This document shows, piece by piece, positions 40,391-49,892 of a stretch of DNA of 64,000 nucleotides (its first letter is position 1; the number at the start of each line of letters is the position of its first letter). The stretch is taken from assembly GCF_034006335.1 (NCBI RefSeq), contig NZ_JAWDIQ010000002.1; one strand, written 5' to 3'. This DNA comes from Paracerasibacillus soli (GTDB taxonomy: Bacteria; Bacillota; Bacilli; Bacillales; Amphibacillaceae). The position numbers and the translations under genes are program-made. The notes beneath the pieces were generated by a model. It saw nothing but the letters and a program-made list of their open reading frames with translations, made no database searches and was not told where the DNA came from.

Positions 40391-40457
40391 AGAAAAACAA
40401 AAAAGAGACCACAAACTCTCTATTATCTATCGCTAGAAATAGAGTGAATTGGTCTCT
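40391..40457 (-). promoter_or_regulatory. glpD leader terminator (probable GlpP-dependent antitermination site)
   Basis: On the minus strand AGAGACCA pairs with TGGTCTCT, with a second inner stem (ACTCTATT with AATAGAGAGT), then TTTTTTGTTTTTC, about 80 nt upstream of glpD. An extended -10 (TGCTATACT) lies just upstream of the hairpin, at about 40492-40504. In B. subtilis, GlpP bound to glycerol-3-phosphate overcomes a terminator in the glpD leader; the same role is inferred here from position and the nearby glpP gene. Confidence 0.8.
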
Positions 40458-40653
40458 CAACAAATCTCCATCCATCATATTAACTTACTAACAGTATAGC
40501 ACGAAAGCCCCTGATTGGATAGTTATTTGCAACGTCTACGGGCCCAGGTTTCTTTTGGTGCTTGGCGCCTAGAAAATAGAATATTACTTTAGGGTTTGCC
40601 ATGACCACGCATGAATCGGTAAGTCCTCTAAGGCTCAAAGATTTTTACAAACC

Positions 40654-42137
40654 TTACGTAAACTTCCTTGTCGCCATTACAGCTTTCTTCCAACCATCAT
40701 AACGTTCTTCACGATGACTTTCGGTTATACGTTGTGTAAATGTGCGCTCGTTTTTCCATTGCTCAGCGATTTCATCTTTTGATTTCCAAAAACCGATAGC
40801 CAAGCCTGCCAATAAGCGGCTCCTAACGCTGTTGTTTCATTTATGACAGGGCGTTCAACCGGCACACCTAGGATATCACTTTGAAACTGCATTAAGAAGT
40901 CATTTTTTACTGCACCACCATCTACACGTAATGACCTTAATTCAATTCCATCCGCCACCATTGCGTCCAACACGTCTCTTGCTTGATAAGCTATCGATTC
41001 AAGTGTTGCACGAATAAAATGTTCTTTCGACGTACCACGCGTTAAACCAAATACAGCGCCACGTGCATCACTGTCCCAATACGGTGTTCCAAGTCCGACA
41101 AATGCTGGTACTACATAAACCCCTTCCGTTGAATCTACTTTTTCGGCATACTTTTCACTTTCCGATGCATCCTTTATGATACGCAATCCATCTCGTAACC
41201 ATTGAATAGCAGAACCAGCAACAAAAATACTACCTTCAAGCGCATATTCTACTTTGCCGTCAACACCCATGCTAAGGTTGTGAGGAGGCCATGCTTGGAT
41301 TTTATCCCTTCCTCACCGGTGTTCATTAACATAAAGCAACCAGTTCCGTACGTATTTTTAACCATTCCTTTTTCAAAACATGCTTGGCCAAACAAAGCCG
41401 CCTGTTGATCTCCTGCTATTCCCGCAATCGGTACCTCACATCCAAAAAGTGATAATCAATTGTATTGGCATACACTTCACTTGACTGGTGTACTTCTGGA
41501 AGCATACTTTTTGGTACAGTTAAAATTTCAAGTAAATCATCGTCCCATTTCAGGTCATAAATATTAAACATTAACGTACGAGCTGCATTTGAGTAATCTG
41601 TAACATGAACTTTACCACCTGAAAGTTTGTAAACTAACCAAGTATCAATCGTGCCAAAAAGCAAATCTCCTTTTTCCGCCTTTTCTCTCGCTCCAGCAAC
41701 ATGATCAAGTATCCATTTTACCTTCGTACCTGAGAAATACGGATCAAGTAGTAATCCAGTTCTTTCGTGGAAAATATCATTGTATCCTTGCTCCTTTAAA
41801 TCACGACAAATATCTTCTGTTTGGCGTGATTGCCAAACAATGGCTTTATATATTGGCTTTCCAGTTTTTTTATCCCAACTACCGTTGTTTCCCGTTGGTT
41901 TGTTATCCCAATTCCAGCAATTTCATCGGCAAAAATATCCGCCTTACGAATGACATCTGCCATACATGCTAAAATGGAAGTCCAGATTTCATTTGGATCA
42001 TGTTCCACCCATCCTGGTTTCGGAAAAAATTGTTCAAATTCGTGTTGTGAACTCGCAACAACATTTCCTTGTTTATCAAAAAGTATAGCTCTTGAACTTG
42101 TTGTTCCTTGATCAAGAGATAGCATATATTTTTTCAT
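40654..42137 (-). CDS. glpK: Glycerol kinase, several frameshifts
   Basis: Phosphorylates glycerol to sn-glycerol-3-phosphate. Recognisable blocks in three frames: MLSLDQGTTSSRAILFDKQG at the start, GWVEHDPNEIW, GIGITNQRET, FGTIDTWLVYKLSGGKVHVT, GLGTPYWDSDARGAVFGLTR and DGGAVKNDFLMQFQSDILGV. At least four single-base breaks lie near 41865, 41670, 41445, 41290 and 40810; all flanking pieces align without loss. Repaired length is about 495 residues, normal for GlpK. The final frame ends RYDGWKKAVMATRKFT. Probably functional in the organism. Confidence 0.95.
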
Positions 42138-42170
42138 TATTAGTCACCTACGAATCATTGTTTTCTTAAC

Positions 42171-42218
42171 TCTAAAAAAGAGCGCAGGACCATCCAGTGG
42201 CCCATTGCTCTTTTTAGA
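42171..42218 (-). terminator. Hairpin between the alpha/beta hydrolase gene and glpK
   Basis: On the minus strand AAAAAGAGC pairs with GCTCTTTTTT, with a T run downstream, about 35 nt before glpK. It may terminate the hydrolase transcript or be a GlpP-controlled leader hairpin of glpK; I see no separate promoter between them. Confidence 0.7.
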
Positions 42219-42241
42219 TATTACGTCATTTTAATTCATAA

Positions 42242-44263
42242 CTAAAATACAGTATATAGTGCAGTGTTTGCAACTGTTATCATCGTCATGAGTACCGTAT
42301 TTAAGAAGGCTGCAACATAGACATTCCCTGTTTTTCTATAAAGGAATCGATTGAATACACAGCAACCGCGAGCACTGGTACCAAACCAATTACGATAATC
42401 GATGATAGAGATTCTGCAGGATATCCTGCAACTCCAGTTGTAAACAATAGTCCATATTGATAAATCAAATAAAGGACTAAGCCACCCACAAAATGTAAAA
42501 TAGAAACGATATATCCTTTAAATCCTTCATACTTCTCACCAGTCGTATTCATATTGACAGAAATTCCGGCAATAAAGTAGTAAATAAAGAATAGTGGTGC
42601 ATATTTTAGCAAAGCAATCACATGATGCCATTCAAATGTTTTTACTGCAAATGTCCAAAGTCGGAAGTCCGTTTTGAACACAGCATCGATGATATAAAGA
42701 AGTCCATATCCAACCCCAATAGCCAACACAGCTGTAACAAACGCTGTTAGAACAGTCTTCACACTAGCCTTCACACCGTAATTGGCAATGGTTGCTCCTT
42801 CTGGTTTTTTAGCAATAAAGTGGGAACTGATCATGAGCATGAGCATGACAATGGCTACATTGATTGCCCAATACACAGTTGGATTTACCGTTGGTGCTCC
42901 AAAAAATGCTGATTCAGGTATGATTTCCATTTGCCACTTCAAATAGAAGTATTGAATCATACTAATAACAAGCATAATCATCGACCATGATTTAATGTTT
43001 TTATTTGAATTTTTCACAAGCGAAGAAATCATCACAATCGCAAATGTAATAACCAATACGAGACTAACTTGTCTTAATAATCTCATGCCAGTTACATCTC
43101 CACCGTACAACGAAGTGAAGAATAATGCTGGGAATAAGCCACCGAAAACTAATATTGCATAACTTGCTACCTTTGCTCCAGTTGTTTTTGGAACTGGTAG
43201 TGCGTTCTGGTTTTTCCGTATAAATATTTTTAAAGAATGGTAATTTCCCTAGCAATAAAATCAACGGTACAAAGAGTAGGAAAAATCCAATAAGAGCTAC
43301 AAATGATGCAAACTCTTTATACATCCATGATTGTCCAGTGTCACCAATTGTTACAAGATTCCCATAATCCGCAAACGCCATATCATAGAAGCCGATAGCA
43401 TAAGCAGTTGATGTTTTAGAAAAATGGTTCCAAGGGTGCGTTTCTGCGGGTTGATAAATAACTCGCTTTCCGCCATTTACTTCATAAACTTTCGCAGCTT
43501 CTGGATTATTCTGGATTTCCTAAAAATCCTTGCCCTTCTTCCGTATCTACGTAATCTTTTTTCACAACAGATTGGGAAGCAATCTCTGCATCTCTATCAA
43601 AGAAGAATTCATCGTACTGTGCAGCGATTTTTCCAGATGTTATCGGACCGTACGAATGATTAATGTCCTCAGGAGTATACCCAAGTACCGTTAGCCACCA
43701 GTAATCCGATCCAAAAGTCAAAGAACTATAAATCTTTCGTATGCCACTCTCCTGAAAATCCATTTCATCTAAAACAACCGCATTCGTCGAAGAAAATCCA
43801 CCCATGGAGTGACCAGAGACAGCAATAATTCCATTTCCATCTTTATCCTTTAAAACGTAATCTTGGTCGTACATATATTGTACCGCATCATAAATAGCAT
43901 GTGGCCAAAATGAAAAAAAAGCCGAATCCTTTTCCATCGTACCTGTTGAATGGCCATGATCATACTGGTCTAAAGCTAAAACAACATACCCGCGCTTAGA
44001 CATTTCAATTGCTTGGGCATCCTGCATTTCAGCAGAGTTTAAATAACCATGTGTTGCTACAATGGTAGGTCTTGCATTTTGATCCGCCCCGTCTGTTTAT
44101 ACAATAACCCTGAAAGTTCCCCTCTTGGCGTATCAAAGTAAATCCGTGAAACATCAACGTCTCCACTTGAGCTATTAAATTGTGACGCGGTAAAACTTCC
44201 TGCAAAAATTAATAATAAAGAGATTACAATCCATATGACTGGGTTCCTTAGCTTTTTCATCAT
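42242..44263 (-). CDS. Alpha/beta hydrolase fused to a polytopic membrane domain, several frameshifts
   Basis: Repaired length is about 670 residues. An N-terminal TM helix is followed by an alpha/beta hydrolase domain predicted outside the membrane: THGYLNSAEMQDA (oxyanion region), LALDQYDHGHSTG, and the nucleophile elbow AVSGHSMGGFSS. From about residue 300 an eight- to ten-TM domain extends to the end (VYVAAFLNTVLMTMITVANT). Breaks lie near 44090, 43515, 43200-43100 and 42345. The gene sits between glpP and glpK behind a cre-overlapped promoter and a GlpP-type leader hairpin, so a role in releasing glycerol from lipids or esters is a reasonable inference. Confidence 0.75.
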
Positions 44264-44444
44264 CTTCCCCCTTGTACTACAAAATTTAATCTTTATACTA
44301 ATTTGATTCTAATCATCCTACTTTATATCATTTCATATGTATGATATTTTCTGATACTAGAATGAAGGATATTTTGAAGCTATGCCTCCTCCCTATTATT
44401 ATAGAAAGCACGGTATATACAATGCCTATAGTGTAAAGAGAACA

Positions 44445-44515
44445 AAAAAAGACACACTAAATACATTCTTTGAGGTCCTGAAAAACAACAGAATCAAAGA
44501 TTACAGTGTGTCTCC
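44445..44515 (-). promoter_or_regulatory. Leader terminator upstream of the hydrolase gene (probable GlpP target)
   Basis: On the minus strand GAGACACACT pairs with AGTGTGTCT, with a second inner stem (TCTTTGA with TCAAAGA), then TTTTTTTGTTCTC. The layout, the GAGA-CA start and the TCTTTTTTTGTT end resemble the glpD leader hairpin. It lies downstream of a promoter, as expected for an attenuator rather than only a glpP terminator. Confidence 0.7.
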
Positions 44516-44548
44516 TACTTCTCTTCACAAATTATTAACTTAATATTA

Positions 44549-44577
44549 ATTTTATTATAAGGTGAAAACGCTGTCAA
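44549..44577 (-). promoter_or_regulatory. Sigma-A promoter overlapped by a cre site
   Basis: On the minus strand TTGACA (44577-44572) and TAAAAT (44554-44549) are separated by exactly 17 bp. The cre sequence TGAAAACGCTGTCA (44563-44576) fits the consensus fully and overlaps the -35 box, so CcpA binding would block transcription. It drives the hydrolase/glpK unit. Confidence 0.8.
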
Positions 44578-44627
44578 CATTTATACTCATTTTGTTGTTA
44601 CACAAATCGCCAAATCAATCACCAAGA

Positions 44628-45188
44628 TTATATAGAATAGTCTTGTGAAAAGTGCTCCCAAATTTCTATATTAGATGTCGTAACAGCTGATGCACCTGCA
44701 TCTAACGCAGCTTGTACATTTCCCTTTGTACGAATTAATCCGCCTGCAAAAACTGGAACGTCAACATTTTCCTTAACTATTTTTATAATATCCGGCATGC
44801 CCCCCGGCAATACCTCTATGAAATTAGGCCTAGTTTTGTTAAGTAACTTATAACTTTTTTCCAACGCATGTGAATCCAATAAAAAGATTCGCTGTACTGC
44901 CAAAACTCCTTTTTGTCTTGCCTTAACAATAACATTAGATTTTGTAGAAATTAATCCAAATGGTTTGTATTCTTGGCAAATAAATTCAGTAGCATATTCA
45001 TCACTTTTTAGCCCATGAATCATATCCATATGCAAAAACAACTTTTTGTGATGGGCATTTGCCATTTTTGTCACATTTTTTATCTGTGAAAGATGCAAGT
45101 CTAAAAACACACCTATTTTGTATGGACTTTTAAGAAAAGCTTCAAACTCTTTCATATTAGAACAAGCTGGAAGTACTTTTTGCTTCAT
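44628..45188 (-). CDS. glpP: Glycerol-3-phosphate-responsive antiterminator
   Basis: Intact 186-residue RNA-binding regulator with a TIM-barrel-like fold. Family blocks: GVFLDLHLSQIKNVTKMA, LFLHMDMIHGLKSDEYATEF, GLISTKSNVIVKARQKG, QRIFLLDSHALEKS and VFAGGLIRTKGNVQAALDAG. With glycerol-3-phosphate it prevents termination at leader hairpins of glp genes. First gene of the glycerol block; three terminator-like leaders lie downstream on the same strand. Confidence 0.95.
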   Translation of the reverse strand: MKQKVLPACSNMKEFEAFLKSPYKIGVFLDLHLSQIKNVTKMANAHHKKLFLHMDMIHGLKSDEYATEFICQEYKPFGLISTKSNVIVKARQKGVLAVQRIFLLDSHALEKSYKLLNKTRPNFIEVLPGGMPDIIKIVKENVDVPVFAGGLIRTKGNVQAALDAGASAVTTSNIEIWEHFSQDYSI

Positions 45189-45479
45189 TTTAAAATCTCC
45201 TCATATGTTACTAGCTCCATTTTTTATCAAAAGATAGCAATTTCTATTTTACTCTAACATTACATTACACAGTTAAATAGAATTATGCCCTTTCTGCAAT
45301 CTAAATCCGTAACACACAAAATTTTGTTTGTAAAAAGCTTCAATCTAATGGACTAGGAAACCTAAACTACATAAATACTAATGAAACTACCACAATTTTA
45401 ATCACATTGACAGTTAGACACAAATCATAAGCTCTTATTAATATCTGATATGATAATATTATTAGCTTTTTCAAGAAAT
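45189..45479. other. Gene-free stretch upstream of glpP
   Basis: About 290 AT-rich bases between glpP and the AGCS terminator. No ORF or recognisable motif seen; it presumably contains the glpP promoter. Confidence 0.4.
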
Positions 45480-45525
45480 GGGGCTGCGACAGAAGGGTCT
45501 AGCACATTTATTTTTCCCAGCCCCT
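45480..45525 (-). terminator. Terminator of the AGCS symporter gene
   Basis: GGGGCTG and CAGCCCC enclose a 31-nt loop about 10 nt after the stop. A moderately T-rich tail follows on the minus strand. Confidence 0.7.
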
Positions 45526-45534
45526 TAATCCTAA

Positions 45535-46906
45535 CTACGCGCCTTTTACTGTATTTTTAGTGGCTTCTTCTTTTTCTTCTTCCACTTTCTTTTGGAGACG
45601 CTTTGTTTCATATATTATGACACCTGATAATCCGAGCAAACCAATCAAGTTCGGTATAGCCATTAAGCCATTTAATACATCTGCTAAACTCCAAACAACA
45701 TCAAGTGTTGCAGTTGCACCTACAAATATAAACAATACAAAAACAAGACGGTATCCCCTTACAGCTATTGGATGCTTAAATAAGTATTGGAAACATTTTT
45801 CACCATAATATCCCCAACCTAATATTGTGGACGATGCAAAAAACAATAGTCCAATTGTAATGAGATAAGGGCCCGCACCCCCGATTAATGTTTCAATGCA
45901 GAAGATGTCAACACGCCTGCCTGAATGCTTTTATCTTGCCATTGCCCAGACATCACGATTGTTATGCCAGTAATGGAGCAAATAATTAACGTATCAATCA
46001 GAACTTGAACCATCGAAACCAATGCCTGCCTACCAGGTAAATCAGTTTTCGCTGCTGCGGCTGCAATCGGGCAGAACCCATCCCAGCTTCATTCGAGAAT
46101 AATCCACGTGCAACACCAAAACGGATTACAGCACCAACCGTACCTCCTAAAGCAGCTTCACCAGAAAATGCATACGAAAAGATTGTTGCAATTGCCTCCG
46201 GTACAAGATTAATATTAATAATCATTACAATTAACCCAGCAAGTATATAAAATACCGCCATAATCGGTACAAAAAATGCTGTTACTCTTCCAATCCATTT
46301 AATTCCACCAATAATGACAAGACCTGCAAAAATAACGAGCGCCAGACCTGTTACCCAAAACGGTATTGAAAATGTATCATTCATTAAATCAGCTACCGCT
46401 TTTGCTTGCGTTCCATTCCCAATTCCAAATGCGGCAAGCGCACCAAAAATTGCGAATAACACCCCGAGCCACTTTTGTTTTAAGCCATGTTCCAAATAAT
46501 ACATTGGCCCACCAGCCATATTACCCTCGGGATCCTTCACGCGATATTTAACAGCTAAAATTGCTTCCCCATATTTTGTCGCCATTCCGAATAAACCTGC
46601 AAGCCACATCCATAAAACAGCACCAGGACCACCAAGTACTACCGCTGTCGCTACCCCAACAATGTTACCTGTACCAACTGTTGCTGCTGATGCTGTCATC
46701 AGTGCCTGAAAGTGCGATATATCTCCTTCTGATGTTTTGTCTTGATTTCTAGAAAAGGCAAGTTTTAAGGCATAAGGTAATGAACGAATTTGTAAAAGTC
46801 CAAGTCGAAAAGTAAGATAAATACCAGTACCAACTAATAAGACAATTAATGGTACTCCCCAAACGAGATCACTCATTTTGCTTAAAAACTTTTCTATATT
46901 TTCCAT
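45535..46906 (-). CDS. Alanine/glycine:cation symporter (AGCS), about two frameshifts
   Basis: Sodium- or proton-coupled amino-acid carrier with about ten TM helices. Family blocks: SHFQALMTASAATVGTGNIV, LFGMATKYGEAILAVKYRV, GNMAGGPMYYLEHGLKQKWL and FGVARGLFSNEAGMGSA. Breaks near 46070 (after GMGSA, in a run of Ala codons) and near 45898 separate the last third, which ends RLQKKVEEEKEEATKN. Repaired length is about 457 residues. A GGAGGGAG site precedes the ATG. Confidence 0.93.
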
Positions 46907-47484
46907 CCAAACTCCCTCCCCTTTTTCAACAAAAATTGCAATTTCTTATTAGAATATCCTCCGGCCTCCTCCCAATCCATTTTATACAGTCTTGTAAACC
47001 CTTTCATTTTATCAATTACAGGAATTTTCTAAGTTGTTTTATTATTATAATTAAAACGAATATCATATGATATGTCAAGAGAATTTTTACTTCTAAACTT
47101 CATGTACCTCCACGAGACATCCGCTTTATAAAATGAATAAATAGTAACATGATACAGGAGGCGATATTTTTCTTTCTATCTCTATTCGTATCCCCTTTAA
47201 AGTAGGTAATTTACCATATCCTTCCGCAAAATTTTACTAATGCCCTCAACATTGTTAGATATACAGTTGATTATGAATATGGCTAGTAGATAGCAAATAT
47301 TCCACCTTTATTTTGCTCCACAACAACAGGAGTAAATAAGGATCCTTCATGCTTTCTTTAACGAATAGCAGTTCTTCTTCTCCGAGGTTCAATATCTTTC
47401 TTCACAAAAAACAAGATGCAACTCCAAAAATAGCAGTTGCATCTTGTTAAATGCTCCTCACTCAAATGAATAAAGTGTATATTA
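46907..47484. other. Gene-free stretch between AGCS and Cax genes
   Basis: About 580 bases with no credible ORF. I looked for a glycine riboswitch upstream of the symporter and did not find its conserved core. It holds the Cax terminator at 47410-47448. Confidence 0.5.
47410..47448 (-). terminator. Terminator of the Cax gene
   Basis: Perfect 14-bp arms AACAAGATGCAACT and AGTTGCATCTTGTT, followed on the minus strand by TTTTTGTG. Confidence 0.9.
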
Positions 47485-48563
47485 CTATAATAAATAAAAT
47501 CCAATCCCCATAATTACATATGCGGATAATAAAACCAGTCCTTCAAACCAATTCGTATCGCCATCGATTGAAATCATAATGACTAATAAAACGGCGGTTA
47601 TCATGCCAATTAATTCTGGCCATGTAAAAACAAGAGCCATGGGAGTAGCGAACATAAAAGAGAGTAAAACTAGTACAGGTGCAACAAACATGGCGACTTG
47701 AAGTGTTGAACCAATTGCAATTTCTACAGCTACATCCATTTTATTTTTGTAAGCCATTAGTACTGCGGAAGCATGTTCGGCAGCATTTCCGACTATCGCT
47801 ACAATAATGATTCCAATAAATAACTCTGACCAACCAAATGTTTCCCCAACTACTTGAAATGTATGTACCAATTTTTCTGAGATATACGCTACGGTAATGG
47901 TCGCTAAGGCAAGAATTATAATCGCCTTCTTCGAGCTCCATTCCGGAATTTCCTCTTCCTGTTCTTCCTGCTCTACTTCCTCTTCACTATTCTGATATAC
48001 GCCACGATGGGTCACTAGTTTAAAAACAGTGCTGCTAAATACAAAATAATTAGCACAATTGAAACGCCAATACTAAGCGTCAACGTTTTCTTATCACTTA
48101 ATGTTTGTGAAAAAACTTCAGGTATAACGAATGCAACGATGATTGCAAAAATTAACAAACCAGCATTGTGCCGTGCATCCGTGACACTAAATGATTGACG
48201 TTTAAACTTCAATCCACCTACAAAAAAAGAAAGACCTGCTACAAGTAATAAATTTCCTAATACCGAACCAGTTAATGAGGCTAATACTATGCCAATTAAT
48301 CCTGCTTTTAGTGAAAAAAATGAAATAATTAGTTCCACAGCATTTCCAAATGTAGCATTTAGTAAGCCACCAATCCTTGGCCCCATTACAATTGCCAAGC
48401 TTTCTGTAGCCCTACCAATAAAACCCGCTAGTGCCACGATTGTCAAACAGTATACAATAAACATCATAACTGTTGGCCAGTCAAACAATGCCCCGATAAC
48501 TGATGCCGGTATGCCAATAGCTGCCAAAATGATAAATATCCGATTCACCATGTTTTGATCCAC
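47485..48563 (-). CDS. Calcium/cation:proton antiporter (CaCA, Cax family), one frameshift
   Basis: Membrane antiporter of about 359 residues with eleven TM segments and the two alpha repeats: FGNAVELIISFFSLK in the first half and VGNAAEHASAVLMAYKNKMD in the second, both carrying the essential Glu. An acidic loop (EEEVEQEEQEEEIPEW) joins the halves. The break at about 48015 is repaired by one T in a T5 run (ALFFKLVTHRG). Related to B. subtilis YfkE/ChaA. Calcium export is the likely role. Confidence 0.93.
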
Positions 48564-48845
48564 CTTTTAATCACAATTACTTTTAAAATACCCATTTACA
48601 TTAAATTTATTTACATCAATGATGAGTTTAGTTGCCATTTTCAGCTTCCCCTATGTAGTGTAAAATTTATTTACTTTTATCCATATACATCAATCATGAC
48701 CTCCATTTGCCAATTTCTAATCTTCATTGCGAATTTTTTTTAGTTGGCCAAATTTGGATTTTACTAGCCCTTGTTTCCCACTATCATTCTAAAATCCCTC
48801 AACTCTCGATGCGGATACTTGGATTCTATCGCCTTAGCTACAATA

Positions 48846-48891
48846 AAAAGGCACAATGAGCAGATTATATCCGCTTATTGTGCCTTTTTTG
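48846..48891. terminator. Bidirectional-type terminator hairpin
   Basis: AAAAGGCACAATGAGC and GCTTATTGTGCCTTTTTT pair with one mismatch. It lies between the DinB gene (stop at 48971) and the Cax start, and ends the DinB transcript. The rest of 48564-48945 shows nothing else. Confidence 0.8.
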
Positions 48892-48944
48892 TATAAAGCT
48901 TCTGAATGTCACTAGTTATATTTACCCCTCATCTTGTAAAGGGA

Positions 48945-48973
48945 TGAAACAAGAGAACCGTCCCTCTGTTTCA
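48945..48973. repeat. REP2 element overlapping the DinB stop codon
   Basis: TGAAAC...GTTTCA ends enclose AGAGAACCGTCCCT. Its right end, TTTCA, provides the TGA stop of the minus-strand DinB gene. Confidence 0.85.
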
Positions 48974-49420
48974 CAGCATTTCTTTCATTGCTTTTATTCT
49001 GCCTACGGTTTCTGCTTCGCGATAGGCGAGCATAATGAGTAAATCTCCGTGTGTTTCTACTGAACCGTATGGTACTTTGAATTTTACGTTAGATTGCCAA
49101 AAGAGCTCATCAAAACTATTAACTCGATTTTGCTGTTTTTGCAAATCCTCTATGAGTTGTGCAAGTGAAGGAGGTTCAACCGTCCAATCGCTCACTTTAA
49201 TATCAGAGCTAAATAAATCAGCATATTCTGCTGGAATATCCTGTGATTCCTTTTTGTTCACAAATAATAACTTTTCATCAGAGAACAATATATTTCCGAT
49301 ATGCCAACGTATTGTATTATCAAAACCTTTGAATTTGTGGTCCAATATTTCTTCATCTAAATCCTGAATAAACGTTAGTAACGAAGTTCTTGCAAGATTA
49401 AATTGTTTTAAAACGGACAT
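48971..49420 (-). CDS. DinB-family (four-helix) protein
   Basis: Intact protein of about 149 residues in the DinB/YfiT-like superfamily of bacillithiol- or metal-linked enzymes. The three-His metal pattern is partly visible: TIRWHIGNIL, then ETHGDLLIMLAYREAETV. The ATG at 49420 has GGAGGA upstream; an in-frame ATG at 49438 overlaps that site. Substrate unknown. Its stop codon lies in a REP2 element. Confidence 0.8.
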   Translation of the reverse strand: MSVLKQFNLARTSLLTFIQDLDEEILDHKFKGFDNTIRWHIGNILFSDEKLLFVNKKESQDIPAEYADLFSSDIKVSDWTVEPPSLAQLIEDLQKQQNRVNSFDELFWQSNVKFKVPYGSVETHGDLLIMLAYREAETVGRIKAMKEML

Positions 49421-49768
49421 GATGTTTCCTCCAATCATATTTCAGTAACAAGTATAGTTTAGACAGTAAATAAATGAAAGGCAAATGTTTGTTATGTAAA
49501 TAATCTGAGTTTAATGGTTCTATTGTATGTGAAGTCCTTGCCATCAGCTATTTCTTCTATCATATCTAATGGAATGGCATATGATGATGTTGTTTTTTGA
49601 ATCTACAGACTATAAGATGAACCACGATCTACTCCTTACAATTTAAGTGGATTTACTTTCTGTTTTCGTGAACTAAAACAGCTTCACCTTCCAATCACAA
49701 TCACTCTCATCTCTTCACCCCTGTTGTAGTTGCATTGATATTATTATAGCTTCACTCCTTTGAATATT

Positions 49769-49781
49769 GGGGTCTGACCCC
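49769..49781. repeat. REP1 palindrome
   Basis: GGGGTCTGACCCC (reverse orientation of the core) in the intergenic region downstream of the LPXTG gene. Confidence 0.85.
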
Positions 49782-49815
49782 CGCAAATTGAAAATATGCA
49801 CATGTTTAGAACACG

Positions 49816-49855
49816 AAAAAGACCACAACACGTCATTGCACGTATTGTGGTCTTC
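49816..49855 (-). terminator. Terminator of the LPXTG gene
   Basis: AAGACCACAACACGT and ACGTATTGTGGTCTT pair with one mismatch; CTTTTTCGT follows on the minus strand. Confidence 0.85.
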
Positions 49856-49892
49856 TAAAATTTACTTTCAGTTTGATAACAAACTCTAAAAC

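Larger units (their letters stand above)
49421..49892. other. Gene-free stretch with REP1 and terminator
   Basis: About 470 bases. It contains a REP1 at 49769-49781 and the LPXTG gene terminator at 49816-49855; no credible ORF. Confidence 0.5.

Noticed and set aside
46907..47100. Possible glycine riboswitch ahead of the AGCS symporter
   Set aside because: I could not find the conserved aptamer core or tandem arrangement in the minus-strand leader.
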